47,784 nt of DNA, taken from contig JAFYXI010000001.1 of the NCBI GenBank assembly GCA_017546245.1, forward strand, positions 1 to 47,784. Direction: 5' to 3'. Shown in pieces: positions 9,178 through 17,002 of the stretch. This DNA is from Clostridia bacterium. Its GTDB lineage: Bacteria; Bacillota; Clostridia; UBA1381; UBA9506. A program made the position numbers and the translations under genes. Within the stretch, counting starts at the first letter, position 1; each line of letters begins with the position of its first letter. The notes below the pieces were generated by a model. It had not been told where the DNA came from. It worked only from the letters and a program-made list of their open reading frames with translations, and made no database searches.

Positions 9178-10737
9178 TCAACCAACCTGTGTTCCGACAA
9201 AGTAATATTCTAAAATTTCTTTATAATTATATCCGTTATCTGCCATACCTTTAGCGCCCCACTGGCTCATTCCTACGCCGTGACCCCAACCACGACCCGA
9301 AAATACAAAGTCTCCGTCAGCGCTGCTTTCAGCAGCTTCTAAAGTAGTCACTCCCTCAGCAGACAGAATGGATATTGCACCACCTGCACCCATTATTCCG
9401 TCTTTTGAAATAAGCTGTGTATCAGCATTTATATCAATCTGCGTAAAGGTATTATATTTATCTAAAGCGCACACACTCACACCGGATGGTTGTTCTCCGT
9501 TTCTGTACACATTAAAAGCAGTACTGTAAAGACCGAGCACCCAACGTATGTTTTCACGCATATATTCTTTTTCTCCCTCTGTTCCGACAAAGATTGTTTT
9601 TATTGCTCTGCCGGAGTCAGAATATTCTACTTTAACATCTGTTATGTCGCCAATATTAACATCACGCGATGCAAGCTTTTCTTTAAGTTCTGCTGCGGTA
9701 AATGTCATTTCCCATTTTGAATATGATGCCTCATCAGCATTTTCATAAGGGTCATCAACACTTATAAGGTAGGGCTTGTTTTCTCCCCCCCACGCATCAT
9801 TTGCAGTTCCTGTTTTTCCTCCGCTTGATGCAAAGAAATAAACGTCAGCAGGTTTACCCTCGTAAAGCACTACCTCACCATGAGTTTCTGCAATCGCCTT
9901 GTTAGATGCAGGATGCTCAATCGACACACCGGCATATGCCTGAGAGTTTGTTGTGTTATCAAGATTAAATCCATATTTCTGATATTTATTAAGATTCATC
10001 ATCGCAAAGGTACGCGACACAACCGACTGCGCCTTAACTGCCTCGTAATTCCAGCTTGCACTTACCTCACGTGGAACAACACCGCATAAGTAATCGTCAA
10101 AACCGACTAAATTTACAATAGTCATATCGCCCGTATCACGACGCATAATCTGAATTTCTCCACGATATTCCTTGCCGTCTATTGCAATATTACCGTCTGG
10201 CGCGCCTGCTGTAAAATAAAGCGAATCGTCTTGTACACTAATCCATATTACATCATTTACATATACCAAAACGCATTTATCACTCGGTAATTTAACATCT
10301 GCCGATAATTCTGCCGCAGCAGCATTTGCCTTTTCATTTTCAGAAAACGCACCTGCCGATACATAAAAACTGCCGTTTTTATACACCACATACGCAGAAT
10401 ATCCCTCAGCCTTAAGTGCCGCCTGTTTTTCCCATGCAGCTTGATAGTTGTCATATGTATCAGGCGTAATTACGTGATATAAGGTATCTTTTTTAACCGT
10501 AATTTCGTCAACGCTTTCGTCTTGCGTAAGACTGTAACGTTCATCGTCACCAACTACCGATATAGCTATTCCGCCGCCGGATGAAATGACACAGCTATCC
10601 TTTGCCGAGCTGCCGTAAAAAAGACCTATTTTAATTGTTTCGGGCACTTCGTCATAGGCATAGCCCATCAATCCCGATATCGTAACAGTACTTATTATTA
10701 AAAATACTGCCAACATTGTTTTAAACAAGCTTTTCAT
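9178..10737 (-). CDS. SpoIID/LytB domain protein with SPOR-like region
   Basis: Exported protein of 519 aa. A signal peptide or anchor spans residues 1-25 (KSLFKTMLAVFLII...). Residues about 100-165 (from YHVITPDTYDNY to YVSAGAFSENEKANAAAAEL) resemble a SPOR peptidoglycan-binding repeat. The SpoIID domain covers the C-terminal 300 residues, with the catalytic Glu in VVPREVSASW and the hallmark RGWGHGVGMSQWGAKGMA. SpoIID enzymes are lytic transglycosylases acting on denuded glycans, in engulfment or in vegetative wall remodelling. The start is ATG 10737, one base after the RpiR gene's stop, with GAGGAAAAA as ribosome binding site. Whether it is the true SpoIID of engulfment or a LytB paralogue is unclear. 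Confidence 0.85.
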   Translation of the reverse strand: MKSLFKTMLAVFLIISTVTISGLMGYAYDEVPETIKIGLFYGSSAKDSCVISSGGGIAISVVGDDERYSLTQDESVDEITVKKDTLYHVITPDTYDNYQAAWEKQAALKAEGYSAYVVYKNGSFYVSAGAFSENEKANAAAAELSADVKLPSDKCVLVYVNDVIWISVQDDSLYFTAGAPDGNIAIDGKEYRGEIQIMRRDTGDMTIVNLVGFDDYLCGVVPREVSASWNYEAVKAQSVVSRTFAMMNLNKYQKYGFNLDNTTNSQAYAGVSIEHPASNKAIAETHGEVVLYEGKPADVYFFASSGGKTGTANDAWGGENKPYLISVDDPYENADEASYSKWEMTFTAAELKEKLASRDVNIGDITDVKVEYSDSGRAIKTIFVGTEGEKEYMRENIRWVLGLYSTAFNVYRNGEQPSGVSVCALDKYNTFTQIDINADTQLISKDGIMGAGGAISILSAEGVTTLEAAESSADGDFVFSGRGWGHGVGMSQWGAKGMADNGYNYKEILEYYFVGTQVG

Positions 10738-10738
10738 A

Positions 10739-11602
10739 TCATTTTTCCTCTTTTGTTGTTTCGTAGACCTTATATTGCTTCCAGATACTTTCAAGGTCTT
10801 CAAGATTTTTATAAACAGTTTCTTTTTTGTGTGCTCCTAATGCAACAATCAGCGCATTCATAAGACTAAAAGGCGCAACAAGCGAATCAACAAACGATTC
10901 CATATCGCTTCGCGCATAAAGGCAATAATCTGCTGTTTCTTTAATTGGCGACATTGCACCATCGGTAACTCCAACCACTGTTCCTCCGATAGATTTTGCA
11001 TATTTAAGTGCATTTACCGTACGGTTTGAATATCTCGGAAAGCTTATACCAATAACCACGTCGTCAGAGCTTACACGGTAAAGCTGGTCTATAATTTCGC
11101 TTACGCCTACCGAGTTGATAATGCGCACATCGTCAAAAATAAGGTTAAGATAATACCCTAAAAAGCTGGCAAGAGCAGATGCTGAACCCAAGCCTATTAT
11201 GTAAACCCTTCGTGCCTGTGCAATTTTTTCAACTGCACGGTTAAACTCTTCTTCATCAATTGCCGCTAATGTTGAGCGAATTTTGTCGATATCTGAGTTT
11301 AAAACAGATGTAAGTATGCCTTCGCTTTCCATTCGCTCGTATGCGATATCCATTCGCTGAACGCTGGTAAGACGTGTTTTGGCATATTCTAAAACCGCCT
11401 TTTGAAAATGCTGATATTTTTCGTATCCCAACTCTGTCGAAAAGCGCACAACCGTAGCCTCGCTTACACCGGTAACCTCAGACAAACGGCTGACGTTCAT
11501 AAATGCAGCTTTTTCAAAATGCGCAAGAACAAAGCGGGCAATGCTTTTGTGTCCCTTGCTCATTTTGTCGTAATTTTCTTCTATTCTGCTGATTACATCC
11601 AT
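10739..11602 (-). CDS. MurR/RpiR family transcriptional regulator
   Basis: 287-aa DNA-binding regulator. The N-terminal HTH_6 domain (residues 1-80, with VSRLSEVTGVSEATVVRFSTELGY) is followed by a SIS sugar-isomerase domain at about 120-250 (VYIIGLGSASALASFLGYYL), which senses sugar phosphates. It is the first gene of the leftward cluster RpiR-SpoIID-queA-tgt and abuts the SpoIID-like gene. The effector is unknown; amino-sugar or muropeptide-derived phosphates would fit a wall-remodelling neighbour, but that is inference. Confidence 0.88.
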   Translation of the reverse strand: MDVISRIEENYDKMSKGHKSIARFVLAHFEKAAFMNVSRLSEVTGVSEATVVRFSTELGYEKYQHFQKAVLEYAKTRLTSVQRMDIAYERMESEGILTSVLNSDIDKIRSTLAAIDEEEFNRAVEKIAQARRVYIIGLGSASALASFLGYYLNLIFDDVRIINSVGVSEIIDQLYRVSSDDVVIGISFPRYSNRTVNALKYAKSIGGTVVGVTDGAMSPIKETADYCLYARSDMESFVDSLVAPFSLMNALIVALGAHKKETVYKNLEDLESIWKQYKVYETTKEEK

Positions 11603-11701
11603 AACAATATCTTCTTTCGTATTTTTTAATATATAAATTTATTTTAACGACGGTAAATATTTATATGATTCTTCTAAGGAACGAAACACCATGATATTGA
11701 T

Positions 11702-11730
11702 ATTTTATCATAAATATTATATAATTGCAA
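11702..11730 (-). promoter_or_regulatory. Promoter of the RpiR-SpoIID-queA-tgt cluster
   Basis: On the minus strand TTGCAA (11730-11725) and TAAAAT (11707-11702) are 17 bp apart, about 100 bp before the RpiR start codon. The rest of 11603-12041 is very AT-rich and otherwise holds only the spoIIE promoter region. Confidence 0.5.
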
Positions 11731-11893
11731 ACTATTACTTTTAAATGTGCCCAAATAAAAAATTTTATTCATTTTTTTAATATTTATACCAAAAAATATT
11801 TGACATTTTACACCAACATTTGATAAAAATCTTTTGCTTTCAGCACAAATATGCTTAAAAAATAAGTAAAATCTGCACGTTTAAATCAAATTA

Positions 11894-11968
11894 TGTCGCA
11901 ATTTAGCAAAATCTTTTATCTTTAATTCGCAACTTTTGACATTTTTTTCCAGTTGCATTGTGTATAAT
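11894..11968 (+). promoter_or_regulatory. spoIIE promoter with Spo0A-type architecture
   Basis: A consensus -35 TTGACA (11936-11941) and a consensus -10 TATAAT (11963-11968) are 21 bp apart, too far for ordinary sigma-A recognition. The B. subtilis spoIIE and spoIIG promoters have the same peculiarity (21-22 bp) and depend on Spo0A. Candidate 0A boxes are TTTGACA overlapping the -35 (one mismatch to reversed TGTCGAA) and TGTCGCA at 11894-11900 (one mismatch). Confidence 0.6.
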
Positions 11969-12041
11969 AAGCTTGCAAAAGCAAAAATGGTATCTTTTTA
12001 TGCCGTAATTATCAGCGCAATTATTTTGGAGGTAGGATAAA

Positions 12042-14396
12042 ATGACAAACAACGAGGTTAACACATTTAAACGCGAACAGCTTTCTAAAAGCAGACAAAA
12101 TATTCTGTACCGTTTAAGACAGGTCGATTATTTTGAGCTTTCTGAATATATAATTCTTCTTATTTTAGGTCGGGTGGCTATTTTTGGTTCAATCAATCCG
12201 TTTTGCATAGCCTTTTTTGCCGCTACCTTTCCTGCTCAAAAAAAGGTGTATGCGATTCCGTTTGCCTGCGTTGGCATAATTTTAAGCGGATTTGGAATTT
12301 TGTCTTTAAAATATTTCGGGTCGTTAGCTATTGTGGCAACCTTTGCTTTACTCTTGGGCAACGAGATTTCAAAAAGACCCTGGATTTATGGTCTGATAAG
12401 TTCGACGTCTATTTTGTTGAACGGACTGATTTATGTATTTTTTGACGGCTTTTTGTTATACGATGTTTTTATGCTTATAACCGAAAGTGCTTTAACACTT
12501 TTATGTTTTTTTGCCTTTAAACGTGCGGCGGCACTTCTAAAAACACTAAAAAACCGCAAAATCCTTGAAAACGAAGAAACACTCTCACTCATCCTCCTTG
12601 CCGCCGCCGTAATTTTAAGCATTTCTTCTATACCAAATATGTCAGGCTTAGCGCACATTCTCTCTTCATTAATTATAATGCTTTTATCCCTTACGGGCGG
12701 CGCAGCAATTTCGGCAATGGCAGGAACTCTTTTGGGGCTGGTTATAAGTACGTCTGATGTTTTACCCGCTCAGGTAGTAGGCATTTACAGCATTTGCGCA
12801 ATATCTAGCGGACTTTTAAGACGCTACGGAAAATGGGGAGTGTCGGGCGGATTTTTAATTTCGAACGCAATAGCTGTGCTGTACTTTAACTCATCAACCG
12901 TAACTTTTATAGCTTATTATTATATTCTGGCAGCAGCAGCTATTCTGTTTATTCTGCCCGACAGAGTTTTATCTGTTTTCGGTGCAGTTGCAAGAACACC
13001 CGGATTTCAGCCGGCTGATGATATAGCAAGCAAACTGAAAACCATTGTAAAACGGCGCCTGAACGAGACATCTGAAGCCTTTTCTGAACTATCGGGTATT
13101 TTTAAAGAATTAATCGAAGATAAAATTTCTACCGATTTACGAGATGCAACTCAGGTATTTGAAAAAACAGCCGATACAGTCTGCAAAACCTGCAGTATGA
13201 GCCGCTATTGCTGGCAAAAGAACTATAATAACACCTCAAAAATGTTAGAAAAAATGCTTCCTGTAATTAAAGAACGCGGATATGCCGCAGATATTGACTT
13301 CAGCCCTAAATTCCGCGAGGACTGCTTAAAATTCGGCGATTTTATATCTGCATTAAACAAAAACTACGAGGCGTATAAAATAAATCTGATGTGGTCCGGC
13401 AGAGTGTTAGAGAGCAGATGCTTAGTTGCAGAGCAGTTTGAAAATGTGTCTTCAGTATTAAATAATATCGGCTCACAGTTAGACAGTGACATCGCTCAGG
13501 ATATGCAATTAGAAAACAAAATAGCAGCTGCTTTAGACCGCAAGGGAATATCAGCAGGCAATATTTGTCTTACAAGCGCTGACGGATTTGAGGTAAGTAT
13601 GCTTTCCGCTTCGTGCGGAGGAAAGCTCAACTGCTCTACCACAGTTGCCGCTACAATAAGTGAAGCTTTAGGAGTGCCGATGCTGCGCACATCACGCAGT
13701 TGCAGCGATGAAGTATGTAAACTGCATTTCAGAGAACAGGAGCGTTACGTTACCGATATTGGTCTTGCTCAGTTAACACGGGACGATACAAAACGAACAG
13801 GCGACAGTCTTACGTATACCCTGCTCGACAACGGCAAATTTGTGCTTGCCCTATCCGATGGAATGGGAAGCGGAGCACGCGCAAATCTTCAAAGCACAAT
13901 AACTGTCGAGCTTATAAAGCGTCTGCTTGGCGCAGGCTTTGACAAAGACACCTCTCTTAAGCTTATTAACAGCGTACTTTTAACGAATACTGAAGAAGAA
14001 ACCTTTGCTACTGTTGATATGTGTCTTGTTAATCTTTATACAGGCTCTCTTGAATTTATAAAAATAGGTGCAGCAAATTCATACATAAAAAGTAAAAATG
14101 ATGTAATTTGCATTGAGTCTTCTTCTCTGCCTGCAGGTATTGTTGAAAATCCTGAGGCAGATTGCGCAATATACAGCGCCAACAACGGCGATTACATAAT
14201 TATGGCTACGGATGGAGTTATAGATGTGCTGGAGCGAAGCGGCAAGGATGCCGTAAAAGAAATTATAACGGCATGCAACAGTTCTTCAGCACAAATTTTA
14301 GCCGACTCGCTGCTTTTGGAGGCTGTCCGTCTTTCAGGCGGAAAAATTAAAGATGATATGACGGTACTTTGTGCCGCAATATGTGAGGTGATGTAA
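12042..14396 (+). CDS. spoIIE: Stage II sporulation protein E (SpoIIE)
   Basis: Membrane-bound PP2C-type serine phosphatase that dephosphorylates SpoIIAA and so activates sigma-F in the forespore. It has 784 aa. An N-terminal region of about ten hydrophobic segments (residues roughly 35-320) is followed by a central cytoplasmic part with a cysteine-rich stretch (VCKTCSMSRYCW). The C-terminal phosphatase domain (about 560-784) carries LSDGMGSGARA and IMATDGVIDV, the metal-binding aspartate motifs. ATG 12042 follows GGAGGT. The gene stands alone, behind a Spo0A-like promoter and before a clear terminator. It is good evidence that the organism can sporulate. Confidence 0.95.
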   Translation: MTNNEVNTFKREQLSKSRQNILYRLRQVDYFELSEYIILLILGRVAIFGSINPFCIAFFAATFPAQKKVYAIPFACVGIILSGFGILSLKYFGSLAIVATFALLLGNEISKRPWIYGLISSTSILLNGLIYVFFDGFLLYDVFMLITESALTLLCFFAFKRAAALLKTLKNRKILENEETLSLILLAAAVILSISSIPNMSGLAHILSSLIIMLLSLTGGAAISAMAGTLLGLVISTSDVLPAQVVGIYSICAISSGLLRRYGKWGVSGGFLISNAIAVLYFNSSTVTFIAYYYILAAAAILFILPDRVLSVFGAVARTPGFQPADDIASKLKTIVKRRLNETSEAFSELSGIFKELIEDKISTDLRDATQVFEKTADTVCKTCSMSRYCWQKNYNNTSKMLEKMLPVIKERGYAADIDFSPKFREDCLKFGDFISALNKNYEAYKINLMWSGRVLESRCLVAEQFENVSSVLNNIGSQLDSDIAQDMQLENKIAAALDRKGISAGNICLTSADGFEVSMLSASCGGKLNCSTTVAATISEALGVPMLRTSRSCSDEVCKLHFREQERYVTDIGLAQLTRDDTKRTGDSLTYTLLDNGKFVLALSDGMGSGARANLQSTITVELIKRLLGAGFDKDTSLKLINSVLLTNTEEETFATVDMCLVNLYTGSLEFIKIGAANSYIKSKNDVICIESSSLPAGIVENPEADCAIYSANNGDYIIMATDGVIDVLERSGKDAVKEIITACNSSSAQILADSLLLEAVRLSGGKIKDDMTVLCAAICEVM

Positions 14397-14398
14397 AT

Positions 14399-14438
14399 AA
14401 AAAGCAGCCGTTCCTTTTGAGGAGCGGTTGCTTTTTAT
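14399..14438 (+). terminator. spoIIE terminator
   Basis: AAAGCAGCCGTTCC pairs with GGAGCGGTTGCTTT around TTTTGA, followed by a T-run. Confidence 0.85.
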
Positions 14439-14534
14439 TTTAAGGTATTGCACATTTTTCTTATTTATATATTATACAATGCTTTAACATCAAAAAGATT
14501 GAAAAAATTTTTAAAAAAAGTTTTAAAAAAACTA

Positions 14535-14563
14535 TTGACAACGTATATACAATTGTGTATAAT
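14535..14563 (+). promoter_or_regulatory. Promoter of the PerR-like regulator
   Basis: Perfect TTGACA (14535-14540) and TATAAT (14558-14563) with 17-bp spacing. Confidence 0.8.
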
Positions 14564-14579
14564 GTAATTGTAATAAAAA

Positions 14580-14594
14580 TGATAATCATTATCA
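14580..14594. promoter_or_regulatory. Fur/PerR operator
   Basis: TGATAATCATTATCA is a perfect 7-1-7 inverted repeat, identical to the minimal Fur box and two symmetrical changes away from the Per box TTATAATNATTATAA. It lies just after the transcription start, ahead of the regulator's ribosome binding site, implying autoregulation. Confidence 0.8.
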
Positions 14595-14615
14595 TTATTA
14601 GAAAGGAGTACGAAA

Positions 14616-14999
14616 ATGAAATACTCCAAGCAGCGGGAAATGATTTTAAATTATCTTACCGAAAACAAAAATCATCCTACCGCCGAACAAATTTATACCG
14701 ACTTAAAACCGGATGCCCCGGCGCTTAGTCTTGCTACTGTATATCGTAATCTTAACCTTTTATGTCAGATTGGCGAAATACAAAAGCTCGACACAGGCGA
14801 AACAGTTGACAGGTTCGATGCCGATACCTCAAACCACGCACATTTCATCTGCGAAGATTGCCGCACAGTAACAGATATTTTTATTGATGCAGTCAATCAT
14901 AAGATGATAATAAACGAGTTGGGAAACGGATTTTCAATCGACCGGCACAAGCTGTTTTTATACGGAAAGTGCTCTTGTTGCAGTCAGGTAAAGCAGTAA
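14616..14999 (+). CDS. perR: Fur-family regulator, PerR-like peroxide sensor
   Basis: 127-aa metal-dependent repressor. The winged helix holds HPTAEQIYTDL and LATVYRNLNLL. The zinc site is C79-x2-C82 with C119 and C122. The regulatory-site residues line up with B. subtilis PerR: H20, D68, H74, H76 and D87. The residue equivalent to PerR Asp104 is Asp here (in TVTDIF), where Fur proteins have Glu, which favours PerR over Fur. The next gene, reverse rubrerythrin, is a classic clostridial PerR target. Its own box would allow feedback control. The protein is slightly short at the N-terminus compared with B. subtilis PerR (145 aa). Confidence 0.8.
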   Translation: MKYSKQREMILNYLTENKNHPTAEQIYTDLKPDAPALSLATVYRNLNLLCQIGEIQKLDTGETVDRFDADTSNHAHFICEDCRTVTDIFIDAVNHKMIINELGNGFSIDRHKLFLYGKCSCCSQVKQ

Positions 15000-15038
15000 A
15001 AATTAATTAAAAAACTAAAAATTATGGAGGTCTTTATT

Positions 15039-15626
15039 ATGAAAAAATTTGTATGTCCTGTTTGCGGTTATGTTCACGAAGGAGAAGTAGCTCCGGAAGC
15101 TTGCCCGGTATGTAAAGTTCCCGGCAGCAAATTTAAAGTTATGGAAGAGGGCGCAGCACTCGCCGCCGAGCACGAATACGGCGTATATGCTAAAACCGTA
15201 AAAAATAATCCTGATATCAGCGAAGAAGATAAAAATTATATTTTTGAACAGCTTATGGCTAACTTTAACGGCGAATGCGCCGAAGTAGGAATGTATCTGT
15301 GCATGGCAAGAATCGCACACAGAGAAGGATATCCTGAAGTTGGCCTTTACTGGGAAAAAGCAGCTTATGAAGAAGCTGAGCACGCAGCTAAATTTGCTGA
15401 GCTTTTAGGTGAAGATTTAGAACCTAATATGAAAGCTACAACTAAAGATAACTTAAAATGGAGAGTTGACTGCGAATACGGTGCAACTCAGGGTAAATTT
15501 GATTTAGCAGCTTGTGCAAAGAAAAACGGCTTAGATGCAATCCACGATACCGTTCATGAAATGGCACGCGACGAAGCTCGTCACGGTAAAGGCTTAGAAG
15601 GTCTTTTAAACAGATACTTTAAATAA
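15039..15626 (+). CDS. rbr: Reverse rubrerythrin (NADH peroxidase)
   Basis: Non-haem iron protein that reduces hydrogen peroxide in anaerobes. A rubredoxin-like centre (C6, C9, C22, C25; CPVCG and CPVC) stands at the N-terminus. It precedes the ferritin-like diiron domain (residues about 50-195, with [29 protein letters not shown] and [10 protein letters not shown]). This order is reversed relative to classical rubrerythrin, as in the PerR-controlled rbr3 proteins of Clostridium acetobutylicum. The start is ATG 15039 behind GGAGGT (15025-15030). It lies 39 bp after the PerR-like gene and is probably in its regulon. Confidence 0.93.
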   Translation: MKKFVCPVCGYVHEGEVAPEACPVCKVPGSKFKVMEEGAALAAEHEYGVYAKTVKNNPDISEEDKNYIFEQLMANFNGECAEVGMYLCMARIAHREGYPEVGLYWEKAAYEEAEHAAKFAELLGEDLEPNMKATTKDNLKWRVDCEYGATQGKFDLAACAKKNGLDAIHDTVHEMARDEARHGKGLEGLLNRYFK

Positions 15627-15656
15627 AAATATTAGTTACGAAAGAAGGAAGCATCA

Positions 15657-16280
15657 ATGCCAAGTGCCGGCAAAAGACTCTTTGCTTTAATAAATTATCC
15701 CAGAACTTTTCCGGTTTATTTATGCACAATGTGTTCTAGGCAAAAACATCTGATTAAAGCAGATGTTGCACGTTGGAACGAAATTAACGGAATAACTTTT
15801 AGTTTATTTAAGTCCCTTAATTGGTATATGACATACAAAAAAGAATTCCGAAATCTTATTCAACATCGTTTGAAAAATCCATCGCGCACAGCTTTATCAT
15901 GGATACATTTTGCAATTGCCCGCATATTATGGAAGCCCTTAGAAACCCTGTATATAAATACAGAAGATATTGGTGGCGGCTTATATATTCAGCACGGCTT
16001 CTCTACTATTATAAGCGCAAAGAAAATAGGAGAAAACTGCAGAATATATCAGCAGGTAACCATCGGATACAGGCGAGATGCCAGTCCACCGGTTTTAGAA
16101 GATAATGTTTCTGTCACCTGCGGCGCAAAAGTTTTAGGAGATATAACTATGCATTCAGGCAGCTTAGCTGCAGCCGGCGCTGTGGTTTTAAAGGATGTTC
16201 CCGAAAATGCTATCGTTGGCGGAGTTCCTGCCAAAATAATCAGATACAAAGATGAAGATGACATCTGGTTTCAGGGATAA
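15657..16280 (+). CDS. Serine acetyltransferase-like acyltransferase (hexapeptide repeats)
   Basis: 207-aa protein with a C-terminal left-handed beta-helix: repeats run from about residue 100 (GGGLYIQHGFSTIISAKKIGENCRIYQQVTIG) to VLKDVPENAIVGGVPAKIIRY, ending as in CysE/maltose-acetyltransferase-like enzymes. The catalytic His of QHG is present. The N-terminal 90 residues are basic and helical and not typical of biosynthetic CysE, so it may O-acetylate something other than serine, for example a polysaccharide or antibiotic. It sits 30 bp downstream of rubrerythrin with a good ribosome binding site (GAAGGA). A link to cysteine supply for oxidative stress is only inference. Confidence 0.75.
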   Translation: MPSAGKRLFALINYPRTFPVYLCTMCSRQKHLIKADVARWNEINGITFSLFKSLNWYMTYKKEFRNLIQHRLKNPSRTALSWIHFAIARILWKPLETLYINTEDIGGGLYIQHGFSTIISAKKIGENCRIYQQVTIGYRRDASPPVLEDNVSVTCGAKVLGDITMHSGSLAAAGAVVLKDVPENAIVGGVPAKIIRYKDEDDIWFQG

Positions 16281-16301
16281 AAGAAATTATTATAAAAATT
16301 A

Positions 16302-16330
16302 AAATAGGGGTTGCATCGCAGCCCCTACAT
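16302..16330. repeat. Short TAGGGG/CCCCTA palindromic repeat
   Basis: TAGGGG (16305-16310) faces CCCCTA (16322-16327) around TTGCATCGCAG. It belongs to the same dispersed family as 11-212 and 8037-8102 and lies in the leader before the Bfd-like gene. Confidence 0.5.
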
Positions 16331-16349
16331 AAAAAAAGTGGTGATAAAA

Positions 16350-16556
16350 ATGATAGAAAATTATACGGTTTGTAATTGTATGCAGGTTAGTTATAATGAT
16401 ATAGCAGATGCAATGCACAAACTTACAAAATTCGACGATGTGCTCAGTACTTTTACGCACGTACAGCAGGCGACCAATTGTTCAACAGGTTGCGGCGGCT
16501 GTCATCAGAAAGTGCTTGATATAATCTCAGAGATTATGAACGGCGCATCTGTATAA
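16350..16556 (+). CDS. Bacterioferritin-associated ferredoxin (Bfd)-like [2Fe-2S] protein
   Basis: Small 68-aa protein with the Bfd-type cysteine pattern: C8-x-C10 near the start and C48-x2-C51 (STGCGGC), with an additional C44. Such domains bind a 2Fe-2S cluster and pass electrons or serve iron mobilisation, and occur alone or fused to oxidoreductases. The start is ATG 16350, behind GTGGTGA; extension to 16311 would run through the palindromic repeat. Its neighbours are rubrerythrin and rubredoxin, which fits an electron-transfer role in oxidative-stress defence. Confidence 0.75.
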   Translation: MIENYTVCNCMQVSYNDIADAMHKLTKFDDVLSTFTHVQQATNCSTGCGGCHQKVLDIISEIMNGASV

Positions 16557-16656
16557 AAAATTTTCGGCTTACAAACGGTTAAATCCGTTATGTATAAATT
16601 TTAGCTTTTCTACTTATACTACTACCCTAAATTAAAACAGACAGGAGGCGATTCCA

Positions 16657-16812
16657 TTGAAAAAGTACGCTTGTCCTTGCGGATATGTTTACGATCCTGA
16701 ACTCGGCGATCCGGATAACGGAGTTGCAGCAGGAACTGCATGGGAGGATGTTCCCGAAGATTGGGTATGCCCCGTATGCGGACTTACAAAAGATGCTTTT
16801 GAAGAAGAATGA
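16657..16812 (+). CDS. Rubredoxin with CxC variant of the first iron-binding loop
   Basis: 51-aa electron carrier. Translation from TTG 16657, behind AGGAGG (16643-16648), gives [16 protein letters not shown] and a C-terminal [14 protein letters not shown]. The second loop is the normal C38-x2-C41. The first reads C6-P-C8-G rather than the usual C-x2-C-G, so one residue is missing between the ligands. The rest ([12 protein letters not shown]29, P33, W36) matches rubredoxin closely. It is probably a partner of the rubrerythrin upstream. Confidence 0.88.
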   Translation: MKKYACPCGYVYDPELGDPDNGVAAGTAWEDVPEDWVCPVCGLTKDAFEEE

Positions 16813-16827
16813 ATTACAAGCAAATTC

Positions 16828-16870
16828 AAACAGTTGCAGCAAATTACACTTTGCCGCAACTGTTTTTGTT
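16828..16870 (+). terminator. Rubredoxin terminator
   Basis: AAACAGTTGC (16828-16837) pairs with GCAACTGTTT (16856-16865), with an inner GCAAA/TTTGC pairing, then a T-run. A second smaller hairpin follows at 16888-16911 (ATATGCTG/CAGCATAT plus seven Ts). Confidence 0.8.
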
Positions 16871-16927
16871 TTATATATCTCGCTTTAATATGCTGTGGCT
16901 TTGCAGCATATTTTTTTGTTTTAACAG

Positions 16928-16956
16928 TTGACATATTATAAAAAAAATGTTATAAT
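16928..16956 (+). promoter_or_regulatory. Promoter of the amidohydrolase-epimerase-lyase-TetR operon
   Basis: Perfect TTGACA (16928-16933) and TATAAT (16951-16956) with 17-bp spacing. Confidence 0.8.
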
Positions 16957-16967
16957 ATATAAAAAGT

Positions 16968-16983
16968 AACCAGTTAGTTGGTT
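16968..16983. promoter_or_regulatory. Candidate operator of the TetR regulator
   Basis: AACCAGTTAGTTGGTT is an imperfect 16-bp palindrome (12 of 16 positions symmetrical) placed between the predicted transcription start and the ribosome binding site. This is an ideal position for repression by the TetR-family protein encoded last in the operon. Confidence 0.5.
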
Positions 16984-17002
16984 TTTGTTTGGAGGAAATT
17001 TT

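Noticed and set aside
9490-9748. Rightward open frames opposite the SpoIID-like gene
   Set aside because: Antisense shadows of a well-supported coding region, without ribosome binding sites or recognisable protein features. The same holds for the other antisense frames across the window.
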